This document shows, in pieces, positions 47,931 to 59,365 of a stretch of DNA of 64,000 nucleotides (position 1 is its first letter; each line of letters begins with the position of its first letter). This DNA comes from Vitellaria paradoxa. Taxonomy: Eukaryota; Streptophyta; Magnoliopsida; Ericales; Sapotaceae. Location: NCBI GenBank assembly GCA_019916065.1, contig CM034234.1, forward strand, positions 17,003,520 through 17,067,519. The letters run 5' to 3'. The notes under the pieces are model-generated. The model did no database searches, had not been told where the DNA came from, and saw only the letters and a list, made by a program, of their open reading frames with translations. A program made the translations under genes and the position numbers.

Positions 47931-50900
47931 ATGGATATAAGCAATGAGGCAAGTGTTGATTCATTCTCAATTGGACCATCGACCATCGTGGGTCGGACAA
48001 TTGCTTTCAGAATCTTATTCTGCAAGTCAATTTCGCACTTGAGGAATCAAATCTTTCGTCTGCTGTCATATTATTCTGTAGAATTGACGATTATTTGAAG
48101 AGCTATTTGACTCCTATGATCTCATGGCTTCATCCTCGGAACCCGCAAGGGATACTAGTATTGATGACACTTGTAGCTTTCATGTTGAAGCGATACACGA
48201 ACGTGAAACTGAGGGCTGAGATGGCATATCGGAGGAAATTTTGGAGGAACATGATGAGAACTGCTTTAAGCTATGAGGAGTGGGCTCATGCTGCTAAGAT
48301 GCTGGATAAGGAGACCCCCAAAATGAATGAGTCAGACCTTTATGATGTAGAATTGGTGAGGAATAAACTGCAAGAGCTTCGGCAACGCCGCCAAGAAGGT
48401 TCATTGAGAGATATTATATTTTGCATGCGAGCAGATCTGGTCAGAAATCTTGGTAATATGTGCAACCCCGAGCTCCACAAGGGGAGGCTCCAAGTGCCCA
48501 AACTCATAAAGGAGTATATTACTGAGGTTTCAACTCAGTTGAGAATGGTTTGTGACTCTGATTCAGAGGAGCTTCTCTTGGAGGAGAAGCTTGCTTTTAT
48601 GCATGAAACAAGACATGCCTTTGGGAGAACAGCTTTGCTTCTAAGTGGGGGTGCTTCACTTGGTGCTTTCCATGTGGGTGTGGTGAAAACCTTGGTAGAA
48701 CATAAGCTTTTGCCACGGATTATTGCAGGGTCTAGTGTGGGATCAATTATGTGTTCTGTTATAGCCACTAGGTCTTGGCCCGAGCTCCAGAGTTTCTTTG
48801 AGGATTCTTGGCACTCTTTACAGTTTTTTGACCAGCTGGGTGGTGTTTTTACGGTTTTCAAGAGGATTATGACTCGTGGAGCAGTTCATGAGATCAGACA
48901 TTTACAGGTGATGCTAAGGCATCTCACTAATAATCTTACATTTCAAGAAGCTTATGACATGACTGGCCGAATTCTAGGGATTACAGTTTGCTCACCAAGG
49001 AAGCATGAGCCGCCCAGATGCCTTAATTATTTAACTTCACCTCATGTTGTCATATGGAGTGCAGTAACTGCTTCATGTGCCTTTCCAGGCCTTTTTGAAG
49101 CCCAGGAACTAATGGCAAAGGATAGAAGTGGGGAAATTGTTCCATATCACCCACCATTTCATTTGGGTCCCGATGAGGCCTCTGGCTCATCTCCCCGTCG
49201 GTGGAGGGATGGAAGTCTGGAGATTGATTTACCCATGATGCAGTTGAAGGAGCTTTTCAATGTTAATCATTTTATTGTGAGTCAGGCAAATCCTCATATT
49301 GCACCTTTACTTAGGATAAAGGAGTTTGTGAGAGCTTATGGAGGTAACTTTGCTGCTAAGGTGCGTGCTAATGTACTTAAAGTTGTTGAACTTTTTTTTT
49401 TTTTTTAACCTTTATTCATTTTGTTTAAACTTTGTTCTAGCGCCTGTGATTTCTTTTTCTACACTCCTGAGTCTTGAAGATGCCTCTGCATTATTTTTTC
49501 TTTTGTTTTGGTTTTGTTCCTCTCACTGGATTTTGGGGGGGCTAACATAGCTTTTAATGTCAACTTGGGCATGTTCTAACGGTCCAGCTGCATTCACGTA
49601 TTTTAGATTTTAAATCCAACAGTCCCGGACCTCTATGTCACCAAGCTAATATTAAAAACTATGTCAGTCTCCCCTTTTTGCCTCTTATCTTTTGTGTGTC
49701 TTCCATGTAACAATAAAAAGACAAGAAATGTGAGTTTGGAGGATGGTTGAATGTGCCTTGTTCACTTGTTTGTAACTTTATATCTCTCGCTAGGACAGGC
49801 TTCAAAGCAGCTCAGAAAAGGGTTTTAGAAAATTTTGTCCATGTAGCTAGATTTTCATTTTTAGAAATCCAGCTTTTAAATTTTTACTGCTGTTGTCCTT
49901 TTCCATTATTAGTTATAAAAAATTTGTGGTGATTGTGTTACTTCTATCTTTGTTATTTGTTGCCATCATAAGAATACCCTGTGAAGTTGCTCCTTCCTTT
50001 TTCCCATTCTTTCTATTACCCGTAGTTAACAAATTAAAGTAATATGAAAAAACTGTATGGCATGGAGCATAAAAGATGTGGTTATTATCCTATTTTCTGC
50101 CTGTGTTAAGACTGCAAATTTGTCCTGTTGTCTCAGTCCTGATTCTTGTTTGAGTTTATGGCATCAGGACTGGAATATGGGGAAAATATTGATTGAAAGA
50201 AATGTTTAGCCATGTCTTGGCTGGCTTGAAACAAAATTTCTTTTCAAAATGTTTTGACCTTCTTTCTTGCTCCAATCCCTCCCCCGTACCTGACCTGAAA
50301 TAAATAAATAAATAAATAGGGAAAGAAAAGAAAAGGCAAATTTGTTGGTGCGTTTTGCTTTGATGTCTTGTGTGTACATTTTTCATTTCCTTTTCTATTG
50401 TGATTAAGTAAACATTTCCAGTTTTTTGATGACACAGCTTGCTCATCTAGCTGAGATGGAGGTGAAGCACAGATGCAACCAGATATTGGAACTTGGTTTT
50501 CCATTGGGGGGCCTTGCCAAGCTGTTTGCTCAAGATTGGGAGGGTGATGTCACTGTTGTAATGCCTGCTACTTTAGCTCAGGTATGCACAACATGAGATT
50601 ATCACTTTCCTTGTCCTGGTTAGTAGAATTTTGGATGTAGAAGTATTAATTGGGAGAATAAAGAAAACAGGAGGAGAACAAACTTAACAGTGACAAATAA
50701 CCGGATGGGAAATAGTCTTCTCTAATTGACCTCTTTTGCTCTAATTGAGTCTGCCACTCGAAGTATACCATCATACATCTTGATCTCAACTGATCCTCTC
50801 CCAACAACCTTGCATGCCATTTTGTTTCTGATTAAAAACTTTTTCCCTGAGGACTTCTACAATTTTGGAATGCGTGTGACGTTGGAGATTCTCCCCAAAC

Positions 50901-53439
50901 TATCATGCATCTTGATCTAAACTGATACTAACTATCGCAACAACTTTACAGGCGATAGCGTTTCTCATAAGAATTTTCCACCATTAATTGTTTTTATATT
51001 TGGCAAACCAATTCCTGTTGGGCTCCCACATTTGATAGGAACATGTTGAATCAAGAATTCAATCACTACTCTGCTATCAACAGTGATGGAGAGAATACCA
51101 AAACTATTAGACCCTTCCTCTGCATAACTAACATCATCACCCGAATCAAAGGTTTTTCCCATCCCTTTTCCATTTCATTTTTGTTCCGGACAGTCTCTCC
51201 TCACGTGCCTTTCCTTGTGGTAGTAATGCACTTTTGAATTTTCTGGACTTGTAAGTATGATTTTAACTGACCTCAATAACCTGAACCTTTTTCTTTTGTT
51301 CTTCCCATGCAACCAAACCCTCACCTGATCCATCATCTTGAATATTAAAATAATAATTTATCTTTAATATAAATAATAATAATAATAATAATAATGAAAT
51401 TGATTTATTATTAAAATAAAAAATATATTTTTATTAAAATTATTGTTAGTACTATTAAAATAATGATTTATTAACAACTTATTATAAAAAATATTTCATT
51501 AAAATTAAATTAATTAATTTTAAATTAATAATTTATTATTAAAATAAATGATGTATTACTAAATAAATAATAATTTATTATTGAAAATATTTTATTGAGT
51601 GAGTATTCTATATAAGTTAATTGTTATTCTCAAACCAAACATAGTTAAATTATATTGATGAATTACTACACTCACACCAAACTCAATATAAGTTATATAA
51701 TCATTATAGGTTAAATTTTACACCTATTATCATTGCCCTGGTAACTATTACTGGCGTAAAATTTACCCCTAACTCCAATTCCTTTTTTTTTTTGTGCACA
51801 TAATCCAAACTCTACCTTAAAAATAATGGGTTGGGTCAAGCAGCCAAATGCTGGTCAAACAGGTCACCATTGATCTGTACTGCAACCGGTTTGAAATCAA
51901 GACACGCACAACGGTTTTTTAAGCTGCAAATTGCCAGAACTTGAAACCCAAAAGTTAGTTTCCAAAGCTCATCTTTAACATGATTTCTTCTATCATCTAG
52001 ACTTGGTGCGGCAGAATGATATTTTTTTAAGGTGACATTTTAGATCCAGGTTGGTTATCCAAATAGAAGTTTTTCTTTGATGCATGTTTACAAAGCAGAT
52101 GGTAAAACGTGCAGAATCCCAAATAACCAAACTACAAACAATTGCCTTCTAAATAATTTTTTTTAAGTGTCAGCACCTAATGACCCCAAGCTCACTTTCA
52201 TTGGGATTCTCTGAGAGAATTGCATTTTCCATTTTCAAAAAATTGTTGGGGGGGGGGGGGGGCGTAAAATTAAAATAAGTTTTCCATTTTTGTTGTGCTT
52301 GTTTGTGAAACTTTTGACTCTGATGTGTGTGTTTATGTATATGTGTGTGCACACTTGCCTCCTCCTCTTCTTCTTCTTCTTCTTTTTTAATATATTATAT
52401 ACTAGCAAATCAACTAATCTTGGTTTTAAAATTATTTTATTTATTTATTTTTCGATTTCAGTACTCCAAAATCATACAGAATCCATCTCATTTGGAACTT
52501 CAAAAGGCAGCCAACCAAGGAAGGAGGTGCTCCTGGGAGAAGCTCTCAGCCATAAAAGCCAATTGTGGGATTGAACTTGCTCTGGACGAGTGTGTTGCAA
52601 TTCTCAACCACATGCGTAGACTTAAAAGGAGCGCTGAGAGAGCTGCCGCGTCCTCTCAGGGCCTGGCAAGCACAGTCAGATTCAATGCTTCAAAGAGAAT
52701 TCCTTCGTGGAACTGCATTGCCCGGGAGAACTCAACAGGGTCCCTCGAGGAAGACGTCCTCGCAGACGTTGCTTCCTCACTCCACCAAGGAGGAGTTGGG
52801 CAGTCAAATGGCGGTCAAACCGGCCGTAACTTGCGGAGCCACCGTGATGGAAGCGATAGCGAATCCGAGAGTGTTGATCTCAGTTCCTGGACAAGATCTG
52901 GTGGCCCTTTGATGAGGACAACTTCAGCAGATAAGTTCATTGACTTTGTCCAGAATTTGGATATCGATGGCAAACTGAGCAAAGGAGGAATGATGGGTCA
53001 TCCCAGTAGTAATTTGCTGATTCAGATGGTTGGTAAGGATCCATCATACCATCAGAGTTCTAGGGGAACCACCCCTGATAGAAGCTCAGACACGGAGTTT
53101 GACCAGAGGGATTTCAATAGCAGAGTTCCGATTAACAATTCTAGCATTATGGTTGCCGAAGGCGATCTGTTGCAGCCTGAACGGATCCATAATGGAATCG
53201 TGTTAAATGTAGTGAAAAAAGAGGAGTTGACCCCAACAAGAAGTCGGAGTCATGAATCAGAAAATAACAGCCCATCGCAGATTTCAGTCGCTGAATGTGT
53301 GGAGCTCGACTGCCCAGAAAAGGAGAACGACGCGAGCTCAGCGTCCGAGTACGATGAAAATGATATTTGCGTAGAAAATTGTCTCGATGAAGCAGATATT
53401 ACAGGTGGTGACCACGAGGGTCATTCTGGTTTGGAGTAA
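47931..53439 (+). CDS. SDP1: SDP1 triacylglycerol lipase (patatin-like), apparent frameshift near 48070
   Basis: SDP1 (sugar-dependent 1) starts oil breakdown by hydrolysing triacylglycerol at the oil-body surface during seedling growth. Coding exons are 47931-49360, 50438-50581 and 52462-53439, joined GT-AG in phase 0. The first 48 codons ([16 protein letters not shown]...) are the family N-terminus but end in TGA at 48096. The rest is in the +2 frame, so the shift falls near 48070-48078. Without it the first in-frame ATG is 48116 ([12 protein letters not shown]), losing about 60 residues. The catalytic parts are intact: oxyanion loop GGASLG, lipase GSSVG with its Ser codon at 48734, and acid DGS with its Asp at 49208. 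A hydrophobic stretch ([12 protein letters not shown]) precedes [19 protein letters not shown]. The conceptual length is about 849 residues; Arabidopsis SDP1 has 825. The C-terminal 250 residues are acidic and Ser-rich. An SDP1-LIKE paralogue cannot be excluded. Confidence 0.92.
50700..51245 (-). mobile_element. Ty1-copia gag/pre-integrase fragment inside SDP1 intron 2
   Basis: On the minus strand, a degraded zinc-knuckle ([16 protein letters not shown], first cysteines lost) is followed by [13 protein letters not shown], then [14 protein letters not shown] second, better copy follows: [21 protein letters not shown] then YDGILRV. The (L)MGNN-x-x-CKVVG-x-G-x-I-x-I-K-M-x-DG pattern is the copia GAG-pre-integrase region, present here twice. 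Stops and frameshifts show it is dead. It is antisense to SDP1. Confidence 0.65.
52248..52262. repeat. Poly(G) run in SDP1 intron 2
   Basis: Fifteen consecutive G on the SDP1 sense strand, about 200 bases before the last exon's acceptor. Confidence 0.9.
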
Positions 53440-53514
53440 CGGTAACAATGTTGTGGTTGGTTTCAGCTTTTGCTAATATTTTTTTTCCCCAGGAGTTAGT
53501 TCAATGCCTGAAGT

Positions 53515-53746
53515 TTTACTCTACCCAAAGGAAAGTTGGAATTATCATTGAAAATGGAGACTTGTAAAGAAGCAGTCCTGCCATGACTGTAAAATAATCT
53601 CATCTGAATGCTGATTATTTTCGGTACTTGTTTACTCTACCCAAAGGAAAGTTGGAATTATCATTGAAAATGGAAACTTGTATAGAAGCAGTCCTGCCAT
53701 GACTGTAAAATAATCTCATCTGAAGGCGTATTATTTTCGATATTTG
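53515..53746. repeat. 116-bp tandem duplication in the SDP1 3' UTR
   Basis: TTTACTCTACCCAAAGGAAA, GTTGGAATTATCATTG and GCAGTCCTGCCATGACTG occur in order at 53515 and again at 53631, with only a few substitutions. It begins about 75 bases after the SDP1 stop, so the transcript's 3' UTR probably carries both copies. Confidence 0.85.
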
Positions 53747-55376
53747 TTAGAATGAAGATGTTCGTATTATTTAGAATTCGATGTCTATTTAAGCATAATA
53801 AAGTAAACTCATTTTCAGTATATATATATATATATTTATATATTGGATTATTTAGAAGTAACTGGCCTTATATCAAGTTCTGTTTCCGAAGTTGTGCTAC
53901 TAACCTTCCCATGGCTCCATTTCCTTGCCTGAAATTTACTCAAGTCCTCTGATTTGCCTTCGACAAAGCGTTGTCTAGTTAAGACTACCCCCAGTTAAAA
54001 ATAATGTCTAATTGATTTGGTTTGATTGGTTAACTCGACCAAGCGAGGAAAAATGCTAAGAATTTTTCTTATCCTCCCTTCCATGTTGACAAAGAGTAAA
54101 ATATAAATAACAAAATTATCTCTCCTTACCTGTTTAAGTTTATAAGTGAAATGATGATTAATATTCTGGTATAGTATTAGAGTAGGTAAAGATTATGAGT
54201 TTGAATATCATTGTCACTTAATAGTCAATTGTTACACGTGTTTTTTTATTAAAAAAAAAAAAGATAAGTTTGGCCACACGTTATGAAACGTGTTTTATGA
54301 AATTAAACTTTTAGGTGATTATGGTTAATATTTGACGCGTTTACATTTTACAATTAATTGAAATAGAAATGAAATTGAGGCAGGAATTGGAGAAAATATT
54401 GGTCATTCATCAAAATTAAATAATTTGTATAAAATATTATGCAATTTTTTGAATATTTAAACTAAAAGCAATTAGATTTGTATACTGAAATTATAAATAT
54501 ATATATATACTTTTCAAAAGAAAAAATTATATATATTGGCTCTCTTTTAGTCAAGTCTATTTTTGTTTCGGAATGGGACCGTTAAATAGTGAAGTTAATG
54601 TAGCCGAATGTCAGTCGTGGTGCTGGGTGCACTTTCTGTTTTTCCAAACATTTTTCATATGCCATGCTTTGTAAGCCTGCTATTTTTACCACTGGTCACC
54701 CAGTACCTTATAAGCTGAGGTATACATTAATCAATAACTAATTTAATTATAATTTTTTATATTTAAAAATAAATTAATCAACCCTCCAGTCCAGTCAATA
54801 ACTAAAAAAAGACCCCAAAAAAAAAATGACGATTGAATAAATGAGATAATTTAAAATTAAATATAAAATGACAATTGGATGGACGAAATTTGGCGGTGGT
54901 TTATCTTAATAACAGTAATAAAAATTAATCCAATAATTATACATGACAAATAAAAGAGCAGTAAATCAATATATGAGTTTTATCATATCAAAAATAGTGA
55001 TTAATCAATAAAAATTATTTTAATTTTAATAGTTACTTATTTGTTATAATAATTAAATATTTTTGAATTTAATATACATATTAACGGAGAGGATGTCAGG
55101 TGACACAGATTGTGGGGGACAAGTTGAAAGAAGACAATAATTTGAGAGTGTTTTTGAAGGGGAATACGTTGGAATAACTATCATTTGATTGTTAAGGGCC
55201 GGGGCAGTCAAAACTAGGTTCACATGGCCACGCAAGTTGGAAGAAGCATTCAAAACTTGGCCTCGTGTGTTCTTCAACAACTAGAAGAAGGAATCGACCA
55301 TGGCATCTTTATCCAAATTGTGGATATCCCACGCAAGTTCACTAGTCGCATTCTTGGGCCGCGGCCGACATCGTTA

Positions 55377-55402
55377 TTATATATATATATATATATATAT
55401 AT
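55377..55402. repeat. (AT)n microsatellite
   Basis: Thirteen AT units following a less AT-rich stretch (55200-55370). Similar AT runs occur at 41828-41847 and 53820-53834. Confidence 0.9.
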
Positions 55403-55446
55403 ACCCAAGAACTAATACATATTGACTAAATTATCATCATATATAT

Positions 55447-55601
55447 GGGTATATTTAGAGTGACAAAAAGTAAGATAAATTGAAATAAAGTGAGATAAGT
55501 TGTGAGTTCGTAATTCATACAGTAAGATAAAAAGTAAATAATTTTTAAAATTTTTTAATATTTTTAACTATTTTTAAAATTTTGTCACCTCAAATGGAAA
55601 C
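55447..55601. mobile_element. MITE, same family as 19663 and 62106
   Basis: Starts GGGTATATTTAGAGTGACAA and ends TTGTCACCTCAAATGGAAAC. The ends are inverted with a perfect TTTGTCAC/GTGACAAA core. It shares AAGTAAGATAAATTGAAATAAA-like text (shortened) with the copy at 62106. The flanking duplication is ambiguous in the TA-rich surroundings. Confidence 0.7.
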
Positions 55602-56381
55602 ATAATAATATTTATGCCCAACAAAAGTCAATTTTACTGCTTCTATAATATAATTACTCATATATGTAATAGTGACACACCAATGATTTAATTATTTGAA
55701 ATATTTTACTCTTTTAATTTATGCATATTTACGTTTTCATATCATATTGGTTTATTGTACTTTTTAGTATGATTGCATAATCGTTATATTTTTATTTTTC
55801 GTTTGATTGGCCTTTTTTAAGGAAATTATTTCGCAAATGAAATTAGTTTATCCCAAAATTTTAGTAATTCGAGATGATGCCTTGTATCGTAAAGTTTTTG
55901 TTTATTATTCTTTTGACAAAAGAAAAGATATTGTACCTCACTATGTTTTGCTACAAAAAAAAAATTGAAAATAATTGAATTTATATATTTAAATAAGTTA
56001 ATCTTAACTTTTAAGTAGCACCAACAATTATTATATTTTCACTGTTAATTATTACATTTCTGACTTTTATTCTTCATTATTATTATGAATATCTGTATTA
56101 TTATAATAAAAATAATAGTGCTGGATGATTGGTTAGCCTTTAAATTTCGTAAAGTCATTCAATTTAACGAATTTTTATTTTTATTTTTATAATTTCAACT
56201 CCCTACTACTTCGAAAGGGGAATGAGTAAAATTTTAACAATCATGTTACTAATATGTAGGTTTTAGTATATTTACTATAACTATCAATACTTCTTTATTA
56301 TTTTTATAGTTTTGACAACCTAATATGTGAAGCGGTAATTATTACAACCAATGGGTTGATCTTCTAATTTATTTATATTAA

Positions 56382-56539
56382 GAATGTGTTTGGTATGTTG
56401 AAAAATGTTAAAAAAATTTAAAAATTTTTGAAAATATCTAAAAGTTATTCACTTTTTATCTTATTACACAAATTACGAATTCACACTTTATCTTAAATTA
56501 TTTTATTTTATCTCACTTTTTAATACTTCAAACGTACTC
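56382..56539. mobile_element. MITE, same family, opposite orientation
   Basis: Starts GAATGTGTTTGGTATGTTG and ends ATACTTCAAACGTACTC. The interior ATCTTAAATTATTTTATTTT and TATCTCACTTTT are the reverse complement of the AAAAGTGAGATA...AAATTGAAATAA text of the other copies. Confidence 0.6.
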
Positions 56540-56724
56540 TGAGATAAATTAAAAATTGACCCAAAAACGAAAAAGTAAAAGAATTATCAAATGCATGACA
56601 CTTGATCAATATCGTAACTTGAAATATCAGACTGCCTTGTATGAAGATTTGATGCAGTGAATCAAACACTGATGCATGTGATGCCCCTTACCCCAACAAT
56701 TATTTCTTGAAATATGTTCGATCT

Positions 56725-56726
<2 letters not shown>

Positions 56727-56752
<26 letters not shown>
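56727..56752. repeat. (CATA)n microsatellite
   Basis: Six tetranucleotide units followed by an AT run. Confidence 0.9.
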
Positions 56753-56758
<6 letters not shown>

Positions 56759-58335
56759 AGCCCTCCAATGATTGCCTGGTGAACAGAACCAGACCTATCT
56801 TCTTCTTTCTCCTCATCATTGGCGTGGCAGAAACTGCTCAGAATGTTTAATTACTTTGGATACGCTAAAATATTGTAAACATAAAAAAACAATTGAAGCA
56901 TTTATGGAACTGCTTACAAAAATACTAGTTGATACTGAAGGAGCTGTGCAGTGGGAATTTTTTGGTTTACCGAGGCATAGTTTGATAATTGTAAACAAAT
57001 TTTCAATGTGGTTCACAATTGTTAATTATATTGATACTGTTTAGAATTAAAAAAATATAAAATTTTATAAATTTTTATAAATATAAATTACGAGACTGTT
57101 AAATTAAAATTTTTTATTCACTACACAAAATACGAGATACTAATTTTTATAAATTTATACAAATTTATAAAACACCCAACACACCCATGATTAAGTTTGC
57201 TTTAAGTTTAATATAGTGTCAATATTTTTTAGACAAGCAAAACAAGACACTGTTCCTTAATTAAAATTTTGATTTTCAATTATTTGATTCAATTAATTCG
57301 ATTTCAATTATTTTATGGGACCCGATACTGTTTTGGTTTAGTTCTAGCTATTATTTTTACAAAATATTTTTATGTATAAATATATAATAAATTTGTGTTT
57401 AAAAAAAAAATAGAATCGAGCTCGAAACACTATCAAGGTCCAAAGACCTTATAGAAAAATTTCTCTCCATTACCCAAAAAAAAAAAAAAATCAAAACTGG
57501 ATATTAGATATTTGTTTATATAAATACAAAATATACATGAGAATACATTTGATGGTTAGTTTTGATTAGTTTAGTTCTGACATAATTGAGTCGAATTATT
57601 TTCAGTTTCATTCTCTAATTTTTATTTGAGCAATTCGATTTATTTTATTTAAAATTTTAGAAAATGAAAATAATCGGAATAAAATCAAATAATTACCCTA
57701 TAGAAAAAATAACTATTAAAATAAGAAAACATAAACCTTCTTCGTGAGCATAAAGCAGATCCCTTCTTGATCTGTTCTTTAATTGAGATAATGTAAAAGT
57801 AATATGTGATAAAATTTAATTTGAGGAAGTTGAAAACTTTTAAATTTTTTTTTTCAAATCTTTTAGAGTTTTTTGAGGCTCTAAATAGAGCTTGTTCTCA
57901 CCCGCTATGAATTTTACAAATTAAGCGATGCCAATAAACAAACAAAAAAAGCACTCGGTTTTTGTTTTGAGAAATAATTTTTTATTAAATTAATTTATTT
58001 AAAAAATTATATCAAAGTAACATGATAATAATATTTTTGTGATAAAATTACGTTATGATAAAATATTTTATTTAAAACAACTGATCCAAAAAGATTCACG
58101 TCATTCTGATATAATATTATACTAAAAAAAATTTGGTGTTGCACTGCTCATTTGCTTCTTTTTTGCGAAGGCCAAGCCAAGCATTAAACTCAGCTAGGGG
58201 TGGACATGCATTCACTATTTCTTTGCGTATACAGGTATGTTTGATTGGGGAATAAAATGCTAGAATTTAAGTAATATTATTATGATAATATATATGATTT
58301 GATATAAAATGAGATTAATTTATTATGTGAAATTA

Positions 58336-58362
58336 TTATTATTATTATTATTATTATTATTT
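58336..58362. repeat. (ATT)n microsatellite
   Basis: About nine ATT units. Similar runs lie at 8210-8245 and 51377-51393. Confidence 0.9.
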
Positions 58363-59135
58363 GTATTTAGTTAGTAGGGTGCGAAGTGAAATAAGAAATA
58401 TAATTTAAAGAGAGATTTGATCGAAAATAATTTTGGACATTAAGATTTTGTTGAGAAACTAATTTGGATTTGGGATATGCAATACCATCTCCTTTAATGT
58501 TTGACTGGGGGCAGTAGAGTGCAAAATTAGATTAGCTATTTATCGAGTGTAGCTTGTTTAGTGTTTGGTTTCACAAAATTATCCCAAATGGTCTAATATT
58601 AACTCCAATCAAATATCTTATCAAATCACACTCTTTATCTCATTCTATATCCTACCTATAACAACAATAACAATAATAACATTTCAAAATAAGAAAATTG
58701 ATTACATGTTATATTCAGGTATGGACAACGGACAGACGGGCTAAGGTTAGCATAATTTTATTTCCATTGGCCTAGGTTTAATTTACAGGCTTACTCATGT
58801 AATCCTATTTATATGATTTTTTTTTAATAAACCACAATTTAGATAAAAAAATTACAAAATTATAAAATTAAGTAGCATTAAAATAAATGTACATAAAAAA
58901 TTAATTTTAATAAAATAAATAAAGTAAAATAAAATACATAAAAATATTTAAAAAATTGAAGATATTTGCACTCCTGCATTAACTTCTCCCACTTTGCATT
59001 ACTTTTAAATTTTAAACTCCTAAAATTAATTTCAAGAGTTAATCAATATAAAATTTGTAATTGTATTTTTAAATTAAATGATCAGATCATTTAACTTTAG
59101 CAGTTTAAAGTTTAAAAATAATTTCAGACCCTATT

Positions 59136-59295
59136 ATCCATTGCGGAGTGGAGGAAGTCTCCGGAGAAGTGCAAATCTCTTTAATTGACCTTAAAATATA
59201 TATATCCTTTAATATCACGGGAAGGCCAACATACTCAATTGCATCCATTGTGGAGTGGAGGAAGTCTAGGGAGAAGTGCAAATCTCTTTGATCTT

Positions 59296-59330
<35 letters not shown>

Positions 59331-59365
59331 TTTAATATCACCGGAAGGCCAACATACTCAATTGC
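59136..59365. repeat. Tandem duplication of about 107 bp with an expanded (AT)n in copy 2
   Basis: ATCCATTG(C/T)GGAGTGGAGG, AAGTCT, GGAGAAGTGCAAATCTCTTT and GGAAGGCCAACATACTCAAT occur in order at 59136 and 59243. The internal AT run is short in copy 1 and about 29 bases (59300-59328) in copy 2, which accounts for the length difference. Confidence 0.85.

Noticed and set aside
48060..48100. Programmed ribosomal frameshifting in SDP1
   Set aside because: No slippery heptamer or following structure is evident, and the family is not known for recoding; an indel is simpler.
55224..55415. 63-codon frame starting MATQVGRSIQNLASC
   Set aside because: Ends in the (AT)n microsatellite (YIYIYIYI) and has no homology that I recognise.
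56772..57044. 90-codon plus-strand frame
   Set aside because: No recognisable domain; runs into MITE-like AT-rich DNA.
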